A stretch of 61,145 nucleotides of DNA, taken from positions 1 to 61,145 of the forward strand of contig NZ_CABEGA010000022.1 of assembly GCF_901521055.1 (NCBI RefSeq), read 5' to 3'. This stretch comes from Cellulomonas hominis. Lineage in GTDB: Bacteria > Actinomycetota > Actinomycetes > Actinomycetales > Cellulomonadaceae. Within the stretch, counting starts at the first letter, position 1; each line of letters starts with the position of its first letter. The notes beneath the pieces are model-generated. The model searched no databases. It saw nothing but the letters and a program-made list of their open reading frames with translations, and was not told where the DNA came from. Below are positions 17,333 to 25,898 of the stretch, piece by piece. Position numbers and translations under genes: made by a program.

Positions 17333-18364
17333 TCAGCGGCGGAAGTGGTCCCAGCCCGGGGACACCGCCGGGCGGTCGCCGGCGACCAGCACGGAGCCCG
17401 CCGGGACGCCCGCCTCCTCCGGGGACCGGACCACCCCGATCACCCGGAACCCGTCCGGCACGGCGCCGGCCGGGAACGTCGCCAGGAGGCCGTGGTCCTC
17501 GCCGCCGGTCAGCACCCAGCCGGCGGCGTCGACGCCGAGCGCGCCCGCCGCTCCCCGCAGCGCCGCGAGGTCCTCCGGCAGCACCCGCGCGGGGTCGCCC
17601 AGGTCCAGCACGACCCCGCTGGCCGCGGCCATCCGGCCACCGTCGCGCAGCAGCCCGTCGGACACGTCCATCATCGCCGTGGCCCCGGCCGCGGCGGCAG
17701 CGGGACCGGCGGGCAGGGGCGGCACCGGGCGGCGGAACACCCGCACGGCCTCCGGGTCGGCGTCGGCGCGCCCCGCACCGAGCAGCGCGAGACCCGCCGC
17801 GGACCGCCCGACCGTCCCCGCCAGAGCGACGACATCCCCCGGCCGGGCGCCGGAGCGCAGCACCGGGGACGCGCCCGCGAGGTCGCCGTGCACCGTCACC
17901 GCGACCACCACCGCCTCACCCCCGGACAGGTCGCCGCCGACCACGCCGGCGCCGACGGTCGCGCAGGCGGCGCCGAGCCCCCGCGCGAGCCCCTCGACCC
18001 ACGCGACCGGCACGTGCCGAGGCACGACGAGCGCCACGACCAGGGCCGTGGGCCGCGCGCCCATGGCGGCGACGTCCGCGAGGTTCTGCATCGCCGCGCG
18101 CCACCCGACGTCCTCGCCCGAGGACCAGTCCAGCCGGAAGTGCCGGTCCTCCACCAGGACGTCCGTCGAGACGACGAACCGCCCGTCGGGCGCGGCGAGC
18201 ACCGCGGCGTCGTCGCCCGGGCCGAGCAGGGTCCGGTCGCCGGCGGGCAGCAGCGGGAAGATCCGCGCGAGCAGCTGCTCCTCGGTCAGGTCGCCGACCC
18301 AGGGGCCGCCGGAGCGGGCTGCGTGGTCGGCACGGTCCACCCGGGGCGCTGCGGCGTCGGTCAC
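17333..18364 (-). CDS. thiL: Thiamine-monophosphate kinase
   Basis: A 343-residue kinase that makes thiamine diphosphate from thiamine monophosphate. Family motifs are LLGPGDDAAVL, STDVLVEDRHFRLDW, the QNLADVAAMGA segment, VVGGDLSGG, MMDVSDGLLRDGGR and TGGEDHGLLATF. GTG 18364 is chosen over the in-frame GTG 18373, because the latter overlaps the -10 box TACCGT whose 7-nt spacing predicts a leaderless message starting at 18364. Confidence 0.93.
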   Translation of the reverse strand: MTDAAAPRVDRADHAARSGGPWVGDLTEEQLLARIFPLLPAGDRTLLGPGDDAAVLAAPDGRFVVSTDVLVEDRHFRLDWSSGEDVGWRAAMQNLADVAAMGARPTALVVALVVPRHVPVAWVEGLARGLGAACATVGAGVVGGDLSGGEAVVVAVTVHGDLAGASPVLRSGARPGDVVALAGTVGRSAAGLALLGAGRADADPEAVRVFRRPVPPLPAGPAAAAAGATAMMDVSDGLLRDGGRMAAASGVVLDLGDPARVLPEDLAALRGAAGALGVDAAGWVLTGGEDHGLLATFPAGAVPDGFRVIGVVRSPEEAGVPAGSVLVAGDRPAVSPGWDHFRR

Positions 18365-18368
18365 GCCC

Positions 18369-18403
18369 GTCACGGTATCCCGCGGCGCCCGGGTTACCGT
18401 GAC
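18369..18403. promoter_or_regulatory. Mirror-image leaderless promoters of thiL and the DUF3515 gene
   Basis: The 42-bp divergent gap holds a 9-bp inverted repeat (GTCACGGTA at 18369-18377 and TACCGTGAC at 18395-18403). Each arm contains a -10 box TACCGT (minus strand 18372-18377, plus strand 18395-18400). The boxes end 7 nt and 6 nt before the GTG codons at 18364 and 18407, so both mRNAs should be leaderless. Confidence 0.55.
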
Positions 18404-18406
18404 CCG

Positions 18407-19021
18407 GTGACCCGCTCGAGCCGCACCTCCCCCCGCCGGACCGCCACGACGCCGGCCCTGGTGGCCCTGGCCGTCCTGGCGGCCTCGACGCTGGCGGGCT
18501 GCGCGCAGGCGGTCGGCGTGACCGTCGCCCCGCACGCGACCGAGCCCGCGTGCGCGCGCGTGGTGCTGGCGCTCCCGGAGGTCCTCGGCGACGACCTCGC
18601 GCAGCTGCGCACCACCAGCCAGGCGACCTCCGCGTGGGGCGACCCGACGGATCCCGTGACGCTGCGCTGCGGCGTGGAGGTCCCGGGGCCGACGACGGAG
18701 CAGTGCGTGACCGTGGAGACGGCGAGCGGCCCGAGCGTCGACTGGCTGGTGCGCGCGGACTCGGAGCCGGTCGCCGACGCGAGCGCCGACGACGACGACG
18801 ACGACGACGCCGACGCGGGCGCGACGCCCGGCACCGACCCGACGGCGCCCGCGACGCCGGAGCCCTCGGGGTCGTCGGACTGGACGTTCGTCACCTACGG
18901 GCGCGACCCCGCGGTGGAGGTGCACGTCCCGGCGTCGGTCGTGGCCGAGCGGTCGACGTCGTTCCTGGACGGGCTCAGCGTCGCGGTGGCGCAGGTCGAG
19001 GCGACCCGCACCTGCCTGTGA
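18407..19021 (+). CDS. DUF3515 family lipoprotein
   Basis: A 204-residue exported protein. A signal peptide ends in the lipobox LAGC with lipidated Cys32. The domain continues with GVTVAPHATEPACARVV and ends EATRTC. DUF3515 proteins are commonly encoded between ddl and thiL in Actinobacteria; their role is unknown. A run of seven Asp, encoded by (GAC)7 at 18788-18808, lies in a Pro/Thr/Asp-rich insert that splits the domain. Confidence 0.85.
   Translation: MTRSSRTSPRRTATTPALVALAVLAASTLAGCAQAVGVTVAPHATEPACARVVLALPEVLGDDLAQLRTTSQATSAWGDPTDPVTLRCGVEVPGPTTEQCVTVETASGPSVDWLVRADSEPVADASADDDDDDDADAGATPGTDPTAPATPEPSGSSDWTFVTYGRDPAVEVHVPASVVAERSTSFLDGLSVAVAQVEATRTCL
18788..18808. repeat. GAC trinucleotide repeat
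   Basis: Seven exact GAC triplets encoding poly-Asp in the DUF3515 lipoprotein, a possible site of length variation. Confidence 0.9.
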
Positions 19022-19049
19022 CGACGGTCGTGACCGCGACGGCGACGCC

Positions 19050-20201
19050 TCAGCGCAGGCCGGTGGGCCGCTCGAGCGCGAGCTGCAGCAGCTCGTCCAG
19101 CAGGTCGGGGTAGGACAGGCCGCTCTGCTGCCACATCCGCGGGTACATCGAGAACGGCGTGAACCCCGGCATCGTGTTGATCTCGTTCACGATCACCTGG
19201 CCGTCCGGCGCCACGAACACGTCCACGCGCGCGAGGCCCTCGCAGTCCACGGCCTCGAAGGTCCGGATCGCGACGTCCTGCACCCGGGCGGTCACGTCGG
19301 CGGGCAGGTTCGCGGGGCACGTGAGCTCGACGGCGGACTCGTCGAGGTACTTCGCCTCGAAGTCGTAGAACCCGTGCGCCTCGTCGGTGACGACGATCTC
19401 CCCCGGCAGCGACGCGCGCGCCCGGGCGCCGGACCGCCCGCCGAGCACCGCGCACTCGATCTCGCGGCCGACGATGCCGGCCTCGACGACGACCTTGGGG
19501 TCGTGCCGCTGCGCCTCCGCGACGGCCGCGGGCAGGTCGGCGAGGTCGGTGACCCGCGTGATGCCGATGCTCGACCCGGCGCGGGCGGGCTTGACGAACA
19601 GCGGCAGCCCCAGCGCCTCGATGCGGGCGCGCACGCCATCCCGGTCCAGCGCCAGGTCGTCCCCGCGGAGGGTGACGAATGGCCCCACCGGCAGGCCCGC
19701 CCCGGCGAGCGCCACCTTCATGAAGTGCTTGTCCATGCCGACCGCCGAGGCGAGCACGCCCGCGCCGACGTACCGGACGTCCGCGAGCTCGAGCATGCCC
19801 TGCAGCGTGCCGTCCTCCCCGAACGGGCCGTGCAGCAGCGGCAGGACCACGTCGACGTCGCCCAGCGCGGTGGCGGGCGAGCCCGGCTCGATGACCTGCA
19901 GCGCGCGGGAGCCGGCCTCCTGCGGCAGCAGCACCTGCTCGGGCAGCGCCTCGACCTCCGGGAGCCGGCCGTCGACGATGGCCCAGCGGTCCGGGTCGTC
20001 CGCGACGCGCACCCACCGGCCCTGCGGCGTGATGCCGATCGGCAGCACGTCGTACCGCTCGCGGTCGACCGCCCGGAGCACCGCGCCGGCGGTGGCGCAG
20101 GAGATGGCGTGCTCGCTGGAGCGCCCCCCGAACAGGACGAGCACCCGGGGCCGGCGGCCGGGCGCGGTGGACGGGGTCTGGGGCTCAGGGCTGCTGGACA
20201 T
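19050..20201 (-). CDS. ddl: D-alanine--D-alanine ligase
   Basis: A 383-residue ATP-grasp ligase that makes the D-Ala-D-Ala end of the peptidoglycan stem peptide. The N-terminal VLVLFGGRSSEHAISC, HGPFGEDGTLQGMLE, KPARAGSSIGITRV and VNEINTMPGFTPFSMYPR are all diagnostic. ATG 20201 is supported by a -10 box TAGGCT ending 8 nt upstream. It converges with the DUF3515 gene, 28 bp away. Confidence 0.96.
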   Translation of the reverse strand: MSSSPEPQTPSTAPGRRPRVLVLFGGRSSEHAISCATAGAVLRAVDRERYDVLPIGITPQGRWVRVADDPDRWAIVDGRLPEVEALPEQVLLPQEAGSRALQVIEPGSPATALGDVDVVLPLLHGPFGEDGTLQGMLELADVRYVGAGVLASAVGMDKHFMKVALAGAGLPVGPFVTLRGDDLALDRDGVRARIEALGLPLFVKPARAGSSIGITRVTDLADLPAAVAEAQRHDPKVVVEAGIVGREIECAVLGGRSGARARASLPGEIVVTDEAHGFYDFEAKYLDESAVELTCPANLPADVTARVQDVAIRTFEAVDCEGLARVDVFVAPDGQVIVNEINTMPGFTPFSMYPRMWQQSGLSYPDLLDELLQLALERPTGLR

Positions 20202-20209
20202 CGCCCGCG

Positions 20210-20215
20210 AGCCTA
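20210..20215 (-). promoter_or_regulatory. Leaderless-type -10 box for ddl
   Basis: TAGGCT on the minus strand, then 8 nt and ATG 20201. Confidence 0.45.
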
Positions 20216-20257
20216 GCCGCTGGGTGGGACGCGGCGGTGGCGCACCGCGGGCGGCGT

Positions 20258-20263
20258 TAGCCT
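20258..20263 (+). promoter_or_regulatory. Leaderless-type -10 box for the PLP enzyme gene
   Basis: TAGCCT, then 7 nt and GTG 20271. It lies back to back with the ddl box. Confidence 0.5.
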
Positions 20264-20270
20264 GCGCGTC

Positions 20271-21473
20271 GTGACGCACACCGAGCCCACCGAGCACCCC
20301 GTGCAGCCCGAGCACCACCGGCACCCGGCCGGCCTCGCCCGCGAGACCCTCGCCGTGACGTCCGGCCGCCCCGCCCGCGCGCAGGGCGCCCCGGTCAACC
20401 CCCCGGTCGTCCTGTCCTCGACGTACGTGTCGCAGGGCGTGCCGCAGCCCGGCGAGATGATGTACGCCCGCGGCGACACCGAGACCTGGGGGCCGTTCGA
20501 GCAGACGCTCGGCGCCCTGGAGGGCTCGGCGCACCCGGCGCTGGTGTTCGGCTCCGGCATGGCGGCCATCGCGGCGGCGCTGTCGCTGGTCCCGCACGGG
20601 GGCCGGCTGGTGCTCCCCCGGCACGCGTACCAGGTGACGCTCGGGTACGCGCGCGACCTGGCGGAGCGGTCCGACGTCGAGGTCCAGCAGGTCGACATCG
20701 CGGACACCGACGCGGTGGTCGCCGCGCTCGACCCCGCCGCCTCCCCCACCGGGCGCGCGACGTCGCTGCTGTGGGTGGAGTCGCCGACGAACCCGATGCT
20801 CGAGGTCGCGGACCTGCCCGCGCTGGTGGCCGCCGGGCACGCCGCGGGGGCGCTCGTGGCCGTGGACAACACGTTCGCCACGCCTCTCGTGCAGCGGCCG
20901 CTGGAGCACGGCGCGGACGTCGTCGTGCACTCGGTGACCAAGTACCTGGCCGGGCACAGCGACGTGGTCCTCGGCGCGGCCCTGGCCGACGACCCCGCGC
21001 TGCACGAGCGGCTGCACACCTACCGCACGGTGCACGGCGCGATCGCCGGGCCGTTCGAGGTGTACTTGGCCCTGCGCGGCGTCCGGACGCTGGCCCTGCG
21101 GGTCGAGCGCTCGCAGCGCACGGCCCTGGACCTGGCGCAGCGGCTCGCGGCCCACCCCGGCGTCGCGGAGGTGCGGCACCCCGGGCTCCCGCAGGACCCG
21201 GGCCACGCGCGGGCGACCGCGCAGATGTCCGGCTACGGGTCGATCATCGGCCTGCGCCCGGCCGGCGGTGCCGCGGGGGCGGACGCCGTGGTCGCGGCGC
21301 TGCGCCTGTGGGTGCCGGCGACCAGCCTCGGCGGCGTGGAGTCCAGCATCGAGCGCCGCCGGCGGTTCGCCACGGAGTCCCCGACGGTCCCGGAGGACCT
21401 GCTGCGGCTGTCGGTCGGCATCGAGGACGTCGAGGACCTCTGGAACGACCTGGACCGGGCGCTCCGCGCGTAG
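20271..21473 (+). CDS. Cystathionine gamma-synthase/lyase-type PLP enzyme
   Basis: A 400-residue PLP-dependent transsulfuration-family enzyme. The Schiff-base Lys224 lies in HSVTKYLAGHSD. Other family marks are the phosphate cup FGSGMAAIAAAL, the cofactor ring-binding VAVDNTFATP and the C-terminal PATSLGGVESSIERR. The substrate (cystathionine synthesis, its cleavage, or methionine gamma-lyase) is not decided by these motifs; in place of the usual Glu-Glu-His-Pro stretch the protein has SSIERRRRF. No sulfur-metabolism gene is adjacent. Confidence 0.82.
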   Translation: MTHTEPTEHPVQPEHHRHPAGLARETLAVTSGRPARAQGAPVNPPVVLSSTYVSQGVPQPGEMMYARGDTETWGPFEQTLGALEGSAHPALVFGSGMAAIAAALSLVPHGGRLVLPRHAYQVTLGYARDLAERSDVEVQQVDIADTDAVVAALDPAASPTGRATSLLWVESPTNPMLEVADLPALVAAGHAAGALVAVDNTFATPLVQRPLEHGADVVVHSVTKYLAGHSDVVLGAALADDPALHERLHTYRTVHGAIAGPFEVYLALRGVRTLALRVERSQRTALDLAQRLAAHPGVAEVRHPGLPQDPGHARATAQMSGYGSIIGLRPAGGAAGADAVVAALRLWVPATSLGGVESSIERRRRFATESPTVPEDLLRLSVGIEDVEDLWNDLDRALRA

Positions 21474-21488
21474 CCGCCCGCCCCCGGC

Positions 21489-21562
21489 GCCGAGGTCGGC
21501 ACCCGGCCGCCGAGGTCGGCACCCCGGGGTGCCGACCTCGGCCCGGGACTGCCGACCTCGGC
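21489..21562. terminator. Bidirectional terminator made of four GCCGAGGTCGGC units
   Basis: Two direct copies (21489-21500, 21509-21520) face two inverted copies (21531-21542, 21551-21562). The inner pair forms a perfect 34-bp palindrome (21509-21542). It lies between the convergent PLP-enzyme and GH3 genes. Confidence 0.8.
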
Positions 21563-21580
21563 CGGAGGGGACCGACTCGG

Positions 21581-23842
21581 TCAGCGCACCTCGAACGGTG
21601 CGCGGAGCAGGGTGTCGTCGCGGCTGCTCGGGCCGACCAGGAGCTCGAAGTCGCCCCGCTCCACGACCCGGCGGCCGGCCGCGTCGACGATCGTGCAGTC
21701 CGCGACCGGGACCTCGATCGCGACGCGCACCGACCCGCCCGGCGCGACGTCGACCTGCCGGAAGGCCTTGAGCTCCTTGTCGGCCCACGACACGGACGTC
21801 ACCCGGTCCGACACGTACGCCTGCACGGTCTCCCGCACCGGACGCGTCCCGGTGTTCCGCACCGTCACCTCGGCGCGCACGGTCCCGGCCGCGTCCAGCG
21901 ACGTGGACGCCAGCCGCAGGTCCTCGTACGCGACGGTCGAGTAGGACAGGCCCTCCCCGAACGCGAACGCGGGGCGCTGCGTCAGGTCGGCGTACCGGTC
22001 GCCGTGCTGGCCGCGCACCTGGTTGTAGTACGTCGGCTGCTGCCCGGCGTGCCGCGCGAACGACACGGGCAGTCGGCCGGACGGCTCCGCGAGCCCGAGC
22101 AGCACCTCCGCGAGCGCCCGGCCGCCCTGCATGCCGGGGCTGGCCGCCCAGATCAGCGCGTCGGCGGACAGCGCCGACTCCGGGAGCACCAGCGGCTTGG
22201 ACGCGAGCAGCACCACGACCAGCGGCTTCCCCGTGGCGGCGAGCGCGTCGAGCAGCGCGACCTGCCCGCCGACGAGCTCGAGCGTCGCGGTGGACCGCCC
22301 CTCCCCGACCAGCTCGATCCGGTCGCCGACGACGGCCACGACGTAGTCGGCGTCGCGCGCGGCGGCGACGGCCTCCGCGATCAGCGCCTCGTCGGGCTCG
22401 GACGGCACGACCACCGGCGGGCGCGGCTGCCCGTCGGGGAACGTCGCGCCCTCCGGGTCGGGCTCGAGCGTGAGGATCTCGGCGCCGCGGGCGTGCTGCA
22501 CCGTCCAGCCCGCGGGGACCGTCGCGCGCAGCCCGTCCAGGACGGTCGTGATCATCTCGCGCGGCTGGCCGTCCGGGAGCCAGTCGGCCTGGCCGGAGGA
22601 GCCCGCCCAGTCGCCGAGCTGGGTCTGCGCGTCGTCCGCGAGGGGGCCCACGACGGCCACGCTCCGTGCGGGCCCGGCGGCCGGCAGCGGCAGCACCCCG
22701 CCCTCGTTGCGCAGCAGCACCAGCGACCGACGCGCGACCTCGAGGTTGAGCGCGGCGTGGTCGGCGTGCCCGATGACGGCGGCCTGCGCGGCGGCGTCGG
22801 GCCGGCGCGGGTCCTCGAACAGGCCGAGCCGGAACTTCAGCGTGAGGATGCGGGCGACGGCGGGCTCGAGCTCGGCCTCCGTGAGCAGCCCGCGCTCGAC
22901 GGCCTCCAGCGCCCCCTCGAAGAACAGCGGCGTCGTCATCACCATGTCGTTGCCGGCCTTCACGGCGGCGGCCGCGGCGTGCGCGTAGTCGGGCTGCACC
23001 TTCTGCTCCCAGACCATCCGACCGACGTTGTCCCAGTCGGTGATGAGGGTCCCGGTGTAGCCCCACTCGCCGCGCAGCACCTCGTTCAGCAGCCAGTCGT
23101 TGACCGTGATCGGCACGCCGTCCATGGTCTGGTAGCCGAGCATGAAGACGCTGCACCCCTCACGCGCGACGCGCTCGAACGGCGGCAGGAACCAGGACCG
23201 GAGCTTGCGGCGGGAGATGTCCGCCTCGCTCGCGTCCCGGCCGCCCTGCGTCTCGGAGTACCCGGCGAAGTGCTTCGCGGTGGCGAGGATCGCCGTCGGG
23301 TCGGTGAGGCCGTCGCCCTGGTAGCCGCGGACCATCGCGGACGCGAGCTCGCCGATCAGGTACGGGTCCTCGCCGAACGTCTCGTCGACGCGGCCCCAGC
23401 GCAGGTCCCGGGTGATGCAGAGCACCGGCGAGAAGGTCCAGTGCACCCCGGTCGGCGCGACCTCCCGGGCCGTCGCGCGGGCGACCTGCTCCACGAGCGC
23501 GGGGTCCCAGGTGCCGGCCATGCCGAGCTGGGTCGGGAAGATCGTCGCGCCCACCCAGAACGAGTGCCCGTGGATGCAGTCCTCCCCCACGAGCAGCGGG
23601 ATCCGCAGCCGGGTCTCCTCGACCAGCTCGTGCGCCCGCAGCAGCCGCTCCGGGGACGCGTGCAGGATCGACCCGGCGAGCCGGCGCAGCACGTGGTCCG
23701 CGACGTCGTCCCGGGCGTCGAGCTGCAGCATCTGCCCGACCTTCTCCTCGAGGGTCATCCGGTCGAGCAGGTCCCGCACCCGGTCCTCGACCGGCAGGGT
23801 CGGGTCGAGGTAGGCGACGGCTGCGGTGGTGGTGTCGGTCAC
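21581..23842 (-). CDS. Glycoside hydrolase family 3 beta-glucosidase-type enzyme
   Basis: A 753-residue GH3 enzyme that removes terminal beta-linked sugars. The (beta/alpha)8 domain has GEDCIHGHS, FGEDPYL, the KHF motif in ATAKHFAGYSETQGGRD and the nucleophile Asp269 in LITDWDNVG. The second domain contains VLLRNEGGVLPLP, and a fibronectin-III-like domain ends the protein (RNTGTRPVRETVQ). There is no signal peptide, so it acts on imported oligosaccharides. GTG 23842 overlaps the permease stop by 4 nt, and GAAGGA lies 6 nt upstream. It is the last gene of the Opp-type operon, which suggests cello-oligosaccharide or other beta-glucan fragments as substrate. Confidence 0.92.
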   Translation of the reverse strand: MTDTTTAAVAYLDPTLPVEDRVRDLLDRMTLEEKVGQMLQLDARDDVADHVLRRLAGSILHASPERLLRAHELVEETRLRIPLLVGEDCIHGHSFWVGATIFPTQLGMAGTWDPALVEQVARATAREVAPTGVHWTFSPVLCITRDLRWGRVDETFGEDPYLIGELASAMVRGYQGDGLTDPTAILATAKHFAGYSETQGGRDASEADISRRKLRSWFLPPFERVAREGCSVFMLGYQTMDGVPITVNDWLLNEVLRGEWGYTGTLITDWDNVGRMVWEQKVQPDYAHAAAAAVKAGNDMVMTTPLFFEGALEAVERGLLTEAELEPAVARILTLKFRLGLFEDPRRPDAAAQAAVIGHADHAALNLEVARRSLVLLRNEGGVLPLPAAGPARSVAVVGPLADDAQTQLGDWAGSSGQADWLPDGQPREMITTVLDGLRATVPAGWTVQHARGAEILTLEPDPEGATFPDGQPRPPVVVPSEPDEALIAEAVAAARDADYVVAVVGDRIELVGEGRSTATLELVGGQVALLDALAATGKPLVVVLLASKPLVLPESALSADALIWAASPGMQGGRALAEVLLGLAEPSGRLPVSFARHAGQQPTYYNQVRGQHGDRYADLTQRPAFAFGEGLSYSTVAYEDLRLASTSLDAAGTVRAEVTVRNTGTRPVRETVQAYVSDRVTSVSWADKELKAFRQVDVAPGGSVRVAIEVPVADCTIVDAAGRRVVERGDFELLVGPSSRDDTLLRAPFEVR

Positions 23843-24906
23843 GAGGGGTCCTTCTGATCGGGGTCGTCGTGGTGCTGGTGCTCGTGCGGGTGCGGGTGCG
23901 AGGAGGCCGGGCGCACGACGGTGACGGTGCCGGCCGGGCTGAGGCCCTTCTTGCGCAGGGCGCGCGCCCGCTCGCCGGCGGAGCGCAGGCGCGGGTTCAC
24001 GTACTCGTCGATGCCGAAGTTGATCAGCGACAGCGCCATGCCGAGCAGGGCGATGCAGAGGCCGGCGGGGACGTACCACCACCAGAAGTCGGGGAAGGCG
24101 CCGTTCTGCTGCGCCCAGTACAGGATGGTGCCCCAGTTGAGGTTGGTGATCGGGATGACCCCGATGAACGCCAGCGTCGTCAGCCCCAGCACCGCGGCGG
24201 TCACGGTGCCGACGAAGCTCGACGCGATGATCGCCGTGAGGTTCGGCAGCATCTCCACCGCGATGATCCGGTGCAGCGGCTCCCCGTTCGCGCGGGCGGC
24301 CTGCACGAAGTCCCGGTTCCGCAGCGACATGGTCTGGGCGCGCAGGACGCGGCCGCCCCACGCCCAGCCGGTGATGGCGAGCACCGCCGAGATGAGCAGC
24401 AGGCTCGGGTCGTCGTACTGGGAGGCGACGATGATCATCAGCGGCAGCGCGGGCAGCACCAGGAACACGTTGGTGAGCGCCGACAGCGTCTCGCTCTTCC
24501 AGCCGCCGACGTACCCGGCGGTGACGCCGATCGCCACGGACACGATCGTCGCGATGACGCCCGCGCTGAGGCCGACGACCAGCACGCCGCGGGTGCCGTA
24601 GACGATCTGGCTGAACACGTCCTCGCCCATGTGGGTGGTGCCGAGCCAGTGCTGCCCCGACGGCGGCTGGCGCAGCGCGTCGAAGTCCTTGTCGAGCGGC
24701 CCGTACGGCGCGATGAGGTCGCCGAAGACGGCCAGCAGCACGAAGAACCCGAGGATCGCCAGACCCGTCAGCGACTTGCCGTTGCGGAACATCGCGAACG
24801 ACCGGCCGAGCCGGGAGCCGAGGCCGCCGCCGGTGCGCGTCGGGCCGGTCCCCGGAGCGGGCGCGGGCTCGGCGGCCTGCTCGACCGTGGTGGTGGGGTA
24901 GGTCAT
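23839..24906 (-). CDS. Opp-type ABC transporter permease (OppC/DppC-like)
   Basis: A 355-residue inner-membrane permease with about six transmembrane segments. The OppC-type N-terminus (HWLGTTHMGEDVFSQIVYGTR) and the EAA-like loop (QAARANGEPLHRIIAVEMLPN) are clear. The last 22 residues are His-rich (HPHPHEHQHHDDPD), which is unusual for this family. It lies 3 nt after the OppB-type gene and overlaps the GH3 gene. Confidence 0.9.
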   Translation of the reverse strand: MTYPTTTVEQAAEPAPAPGTGPTRTGGGLGSRLGRSFAMFRNGKSLTGLAILGFFVLLAVFGDLIAPYGPLDKDFDALRQPPSGQHWLGTTHMGEDVFSQIVYGTRGVLVVGLSAGVIATIVSVAIGVTAGYVGGWKSETLSALTNVFLVLPALPLMIIVASQYDDPSLLLISAVLAITGWAWGGRVLRAQTMSLRNRDFVQAARANGEPLHRIIAVEMLPNLTAIIASSFVGTVTAAVLGLTTLAFIGVIPITNLNWGTILYWAQQNGAFPDFWWWYVPAGLCIALLGMALSLINFGIDEYVNPRLRSAGERARALRKKGLSPAGTVTVVRPASSHPHPHEHQHHDDPDQKDPS

Positions 24907-24909
24907 CGC

Positions 24910-25893
24910 TCAGCCCTCCGTCTGCCGGGTGCGCGGGTCGAGGACGGCGTAGGCGACGTCCGCCATGATGTTCGCGACCAGGACGGTCAGCGTGATGATG
25001 AGGAACAGCCCCTGCATGAGCGGGTAGTCCTTCGCGGTGGTCGCGTCGAGCAGCAGCTTGCCGACGCCGGGGTAGGAGAACACGAGCTCCATGACGAGCG
25101 TCCCGCCGACGATGAACCCGAGCGACAGGGCGAACGACGACAGCTGCGGCAGCACCGCGTTGCGGGCCGCGTAGTTCAGCATCACGTGGCGCGGGGCGAG
25201 TCCCTTGGCCTGGGCGACGGTGACGTAGTCCTCGTCGAGGACGGTGACCATCATGTTCCGCATGCCCAGCACCCAGCCGCCGAGCGACGCGAGCACGATG
25301 GTGAGCGCCGGCAGCGTGCCGTGCTGGATCACCTGCCCGACGAAGTCCGCGCTGAACGCGGGCGCGCTGCCCTTGTCGTAGGCGTGCGAGGCGGGGAACC
25401 AGCCGAGCGCGGTGGAGAACACGGCGATCGCGATGAGGCCCATCCAGAAGTAGGGCACCGTCGAGAAGAACGTCGCGACCGGCACGAGCGCGTCGGCCCT
25501 GCTGCCGCGGCGCCAGCCGATCCAGGCGCCCACGCCGGTGCCGAGGAAGAAGCTGAGCACCGTGGCGATGCCGACCAGCCCGACGGTCCACGGCAGCGCC
25601 GTGCCGATCACGTCCGTGACCGGGGCGAGGCCCTTGGAGAACGACCGGCCCAGGTCGCCGCGCAGGAGCAGCCCCCAGTAGTCGACGTACTGCTGCAGCA
25701 TCGTCTTGTCGTCGTCGAGCCCGAACAGGGTCCGCAGCGACGACGCTGCCTCCGGGCTGATCCGCCCCTGGTTCTTCTGCAGGTAGGCGGAGACCGGGTC
25801 GCCCTTCATCATCCGGGGCAGGAAGAAGTTGATGGTGATGGCCGCCCAGGCCGTGAACAGGTAGAACACGGCGCGGCGCGTGAAGAATCGCAC
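24910..25893 (-). CDS. Opp-type ABC transporter permease (OppB/DppB-like)
   Basis: A 327-residue permease pairing with the OppC-type protein. It shows the OppB N-terminus (RRAVFYLFTAWAAITINFFL), the DLGRSFSKGLAPVTDVI segment, the EAA loop (AQAKGLAPRHVMLNYAARN) and FSYPGVGKLLLDA. GTG 25893 is preceded by GAGGAG at 9 nt. Confidence 0.9.
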   Translation of the reverse strand: MRFFTRRAVFYLFTAWAAITINFFLPRMMKGDPVSAYLQKNQGRISPEAASSLRTLFGLDDDKTMLQQYVDYWGLLLRGDLGRSFSKGLAPVTDVIGTALPWTVGLVGIATVLSFFLGTGVGAWIGWRRGSRADALVPVATFFSTVPYFWMGLIAIAVFSTALGWFPASHAYDKGSAPAFSADFVGQVIQHGTLPALTIVLASLGGWVLGMRNMMVTVLDEDYVTVAQAKGLAPRHVMLNYAARNAVLPQLSSFALSLGFIVGGTLVMELVFSYPGVGKLLLDATTAKDYPLMQGLFLIITLTVLVANIMADVAYAVLDPRTRQTEG

Positions 25894-25898
25894 GGCGG

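Noticed and set aside
21509..21542. Perfect 34-bp palindrome as an attachment site or origin
   Set aside because: It lies between convergent genes together with two further half-copies, which fits a bidirectional terminator; there is no integrase or initiator nearby.
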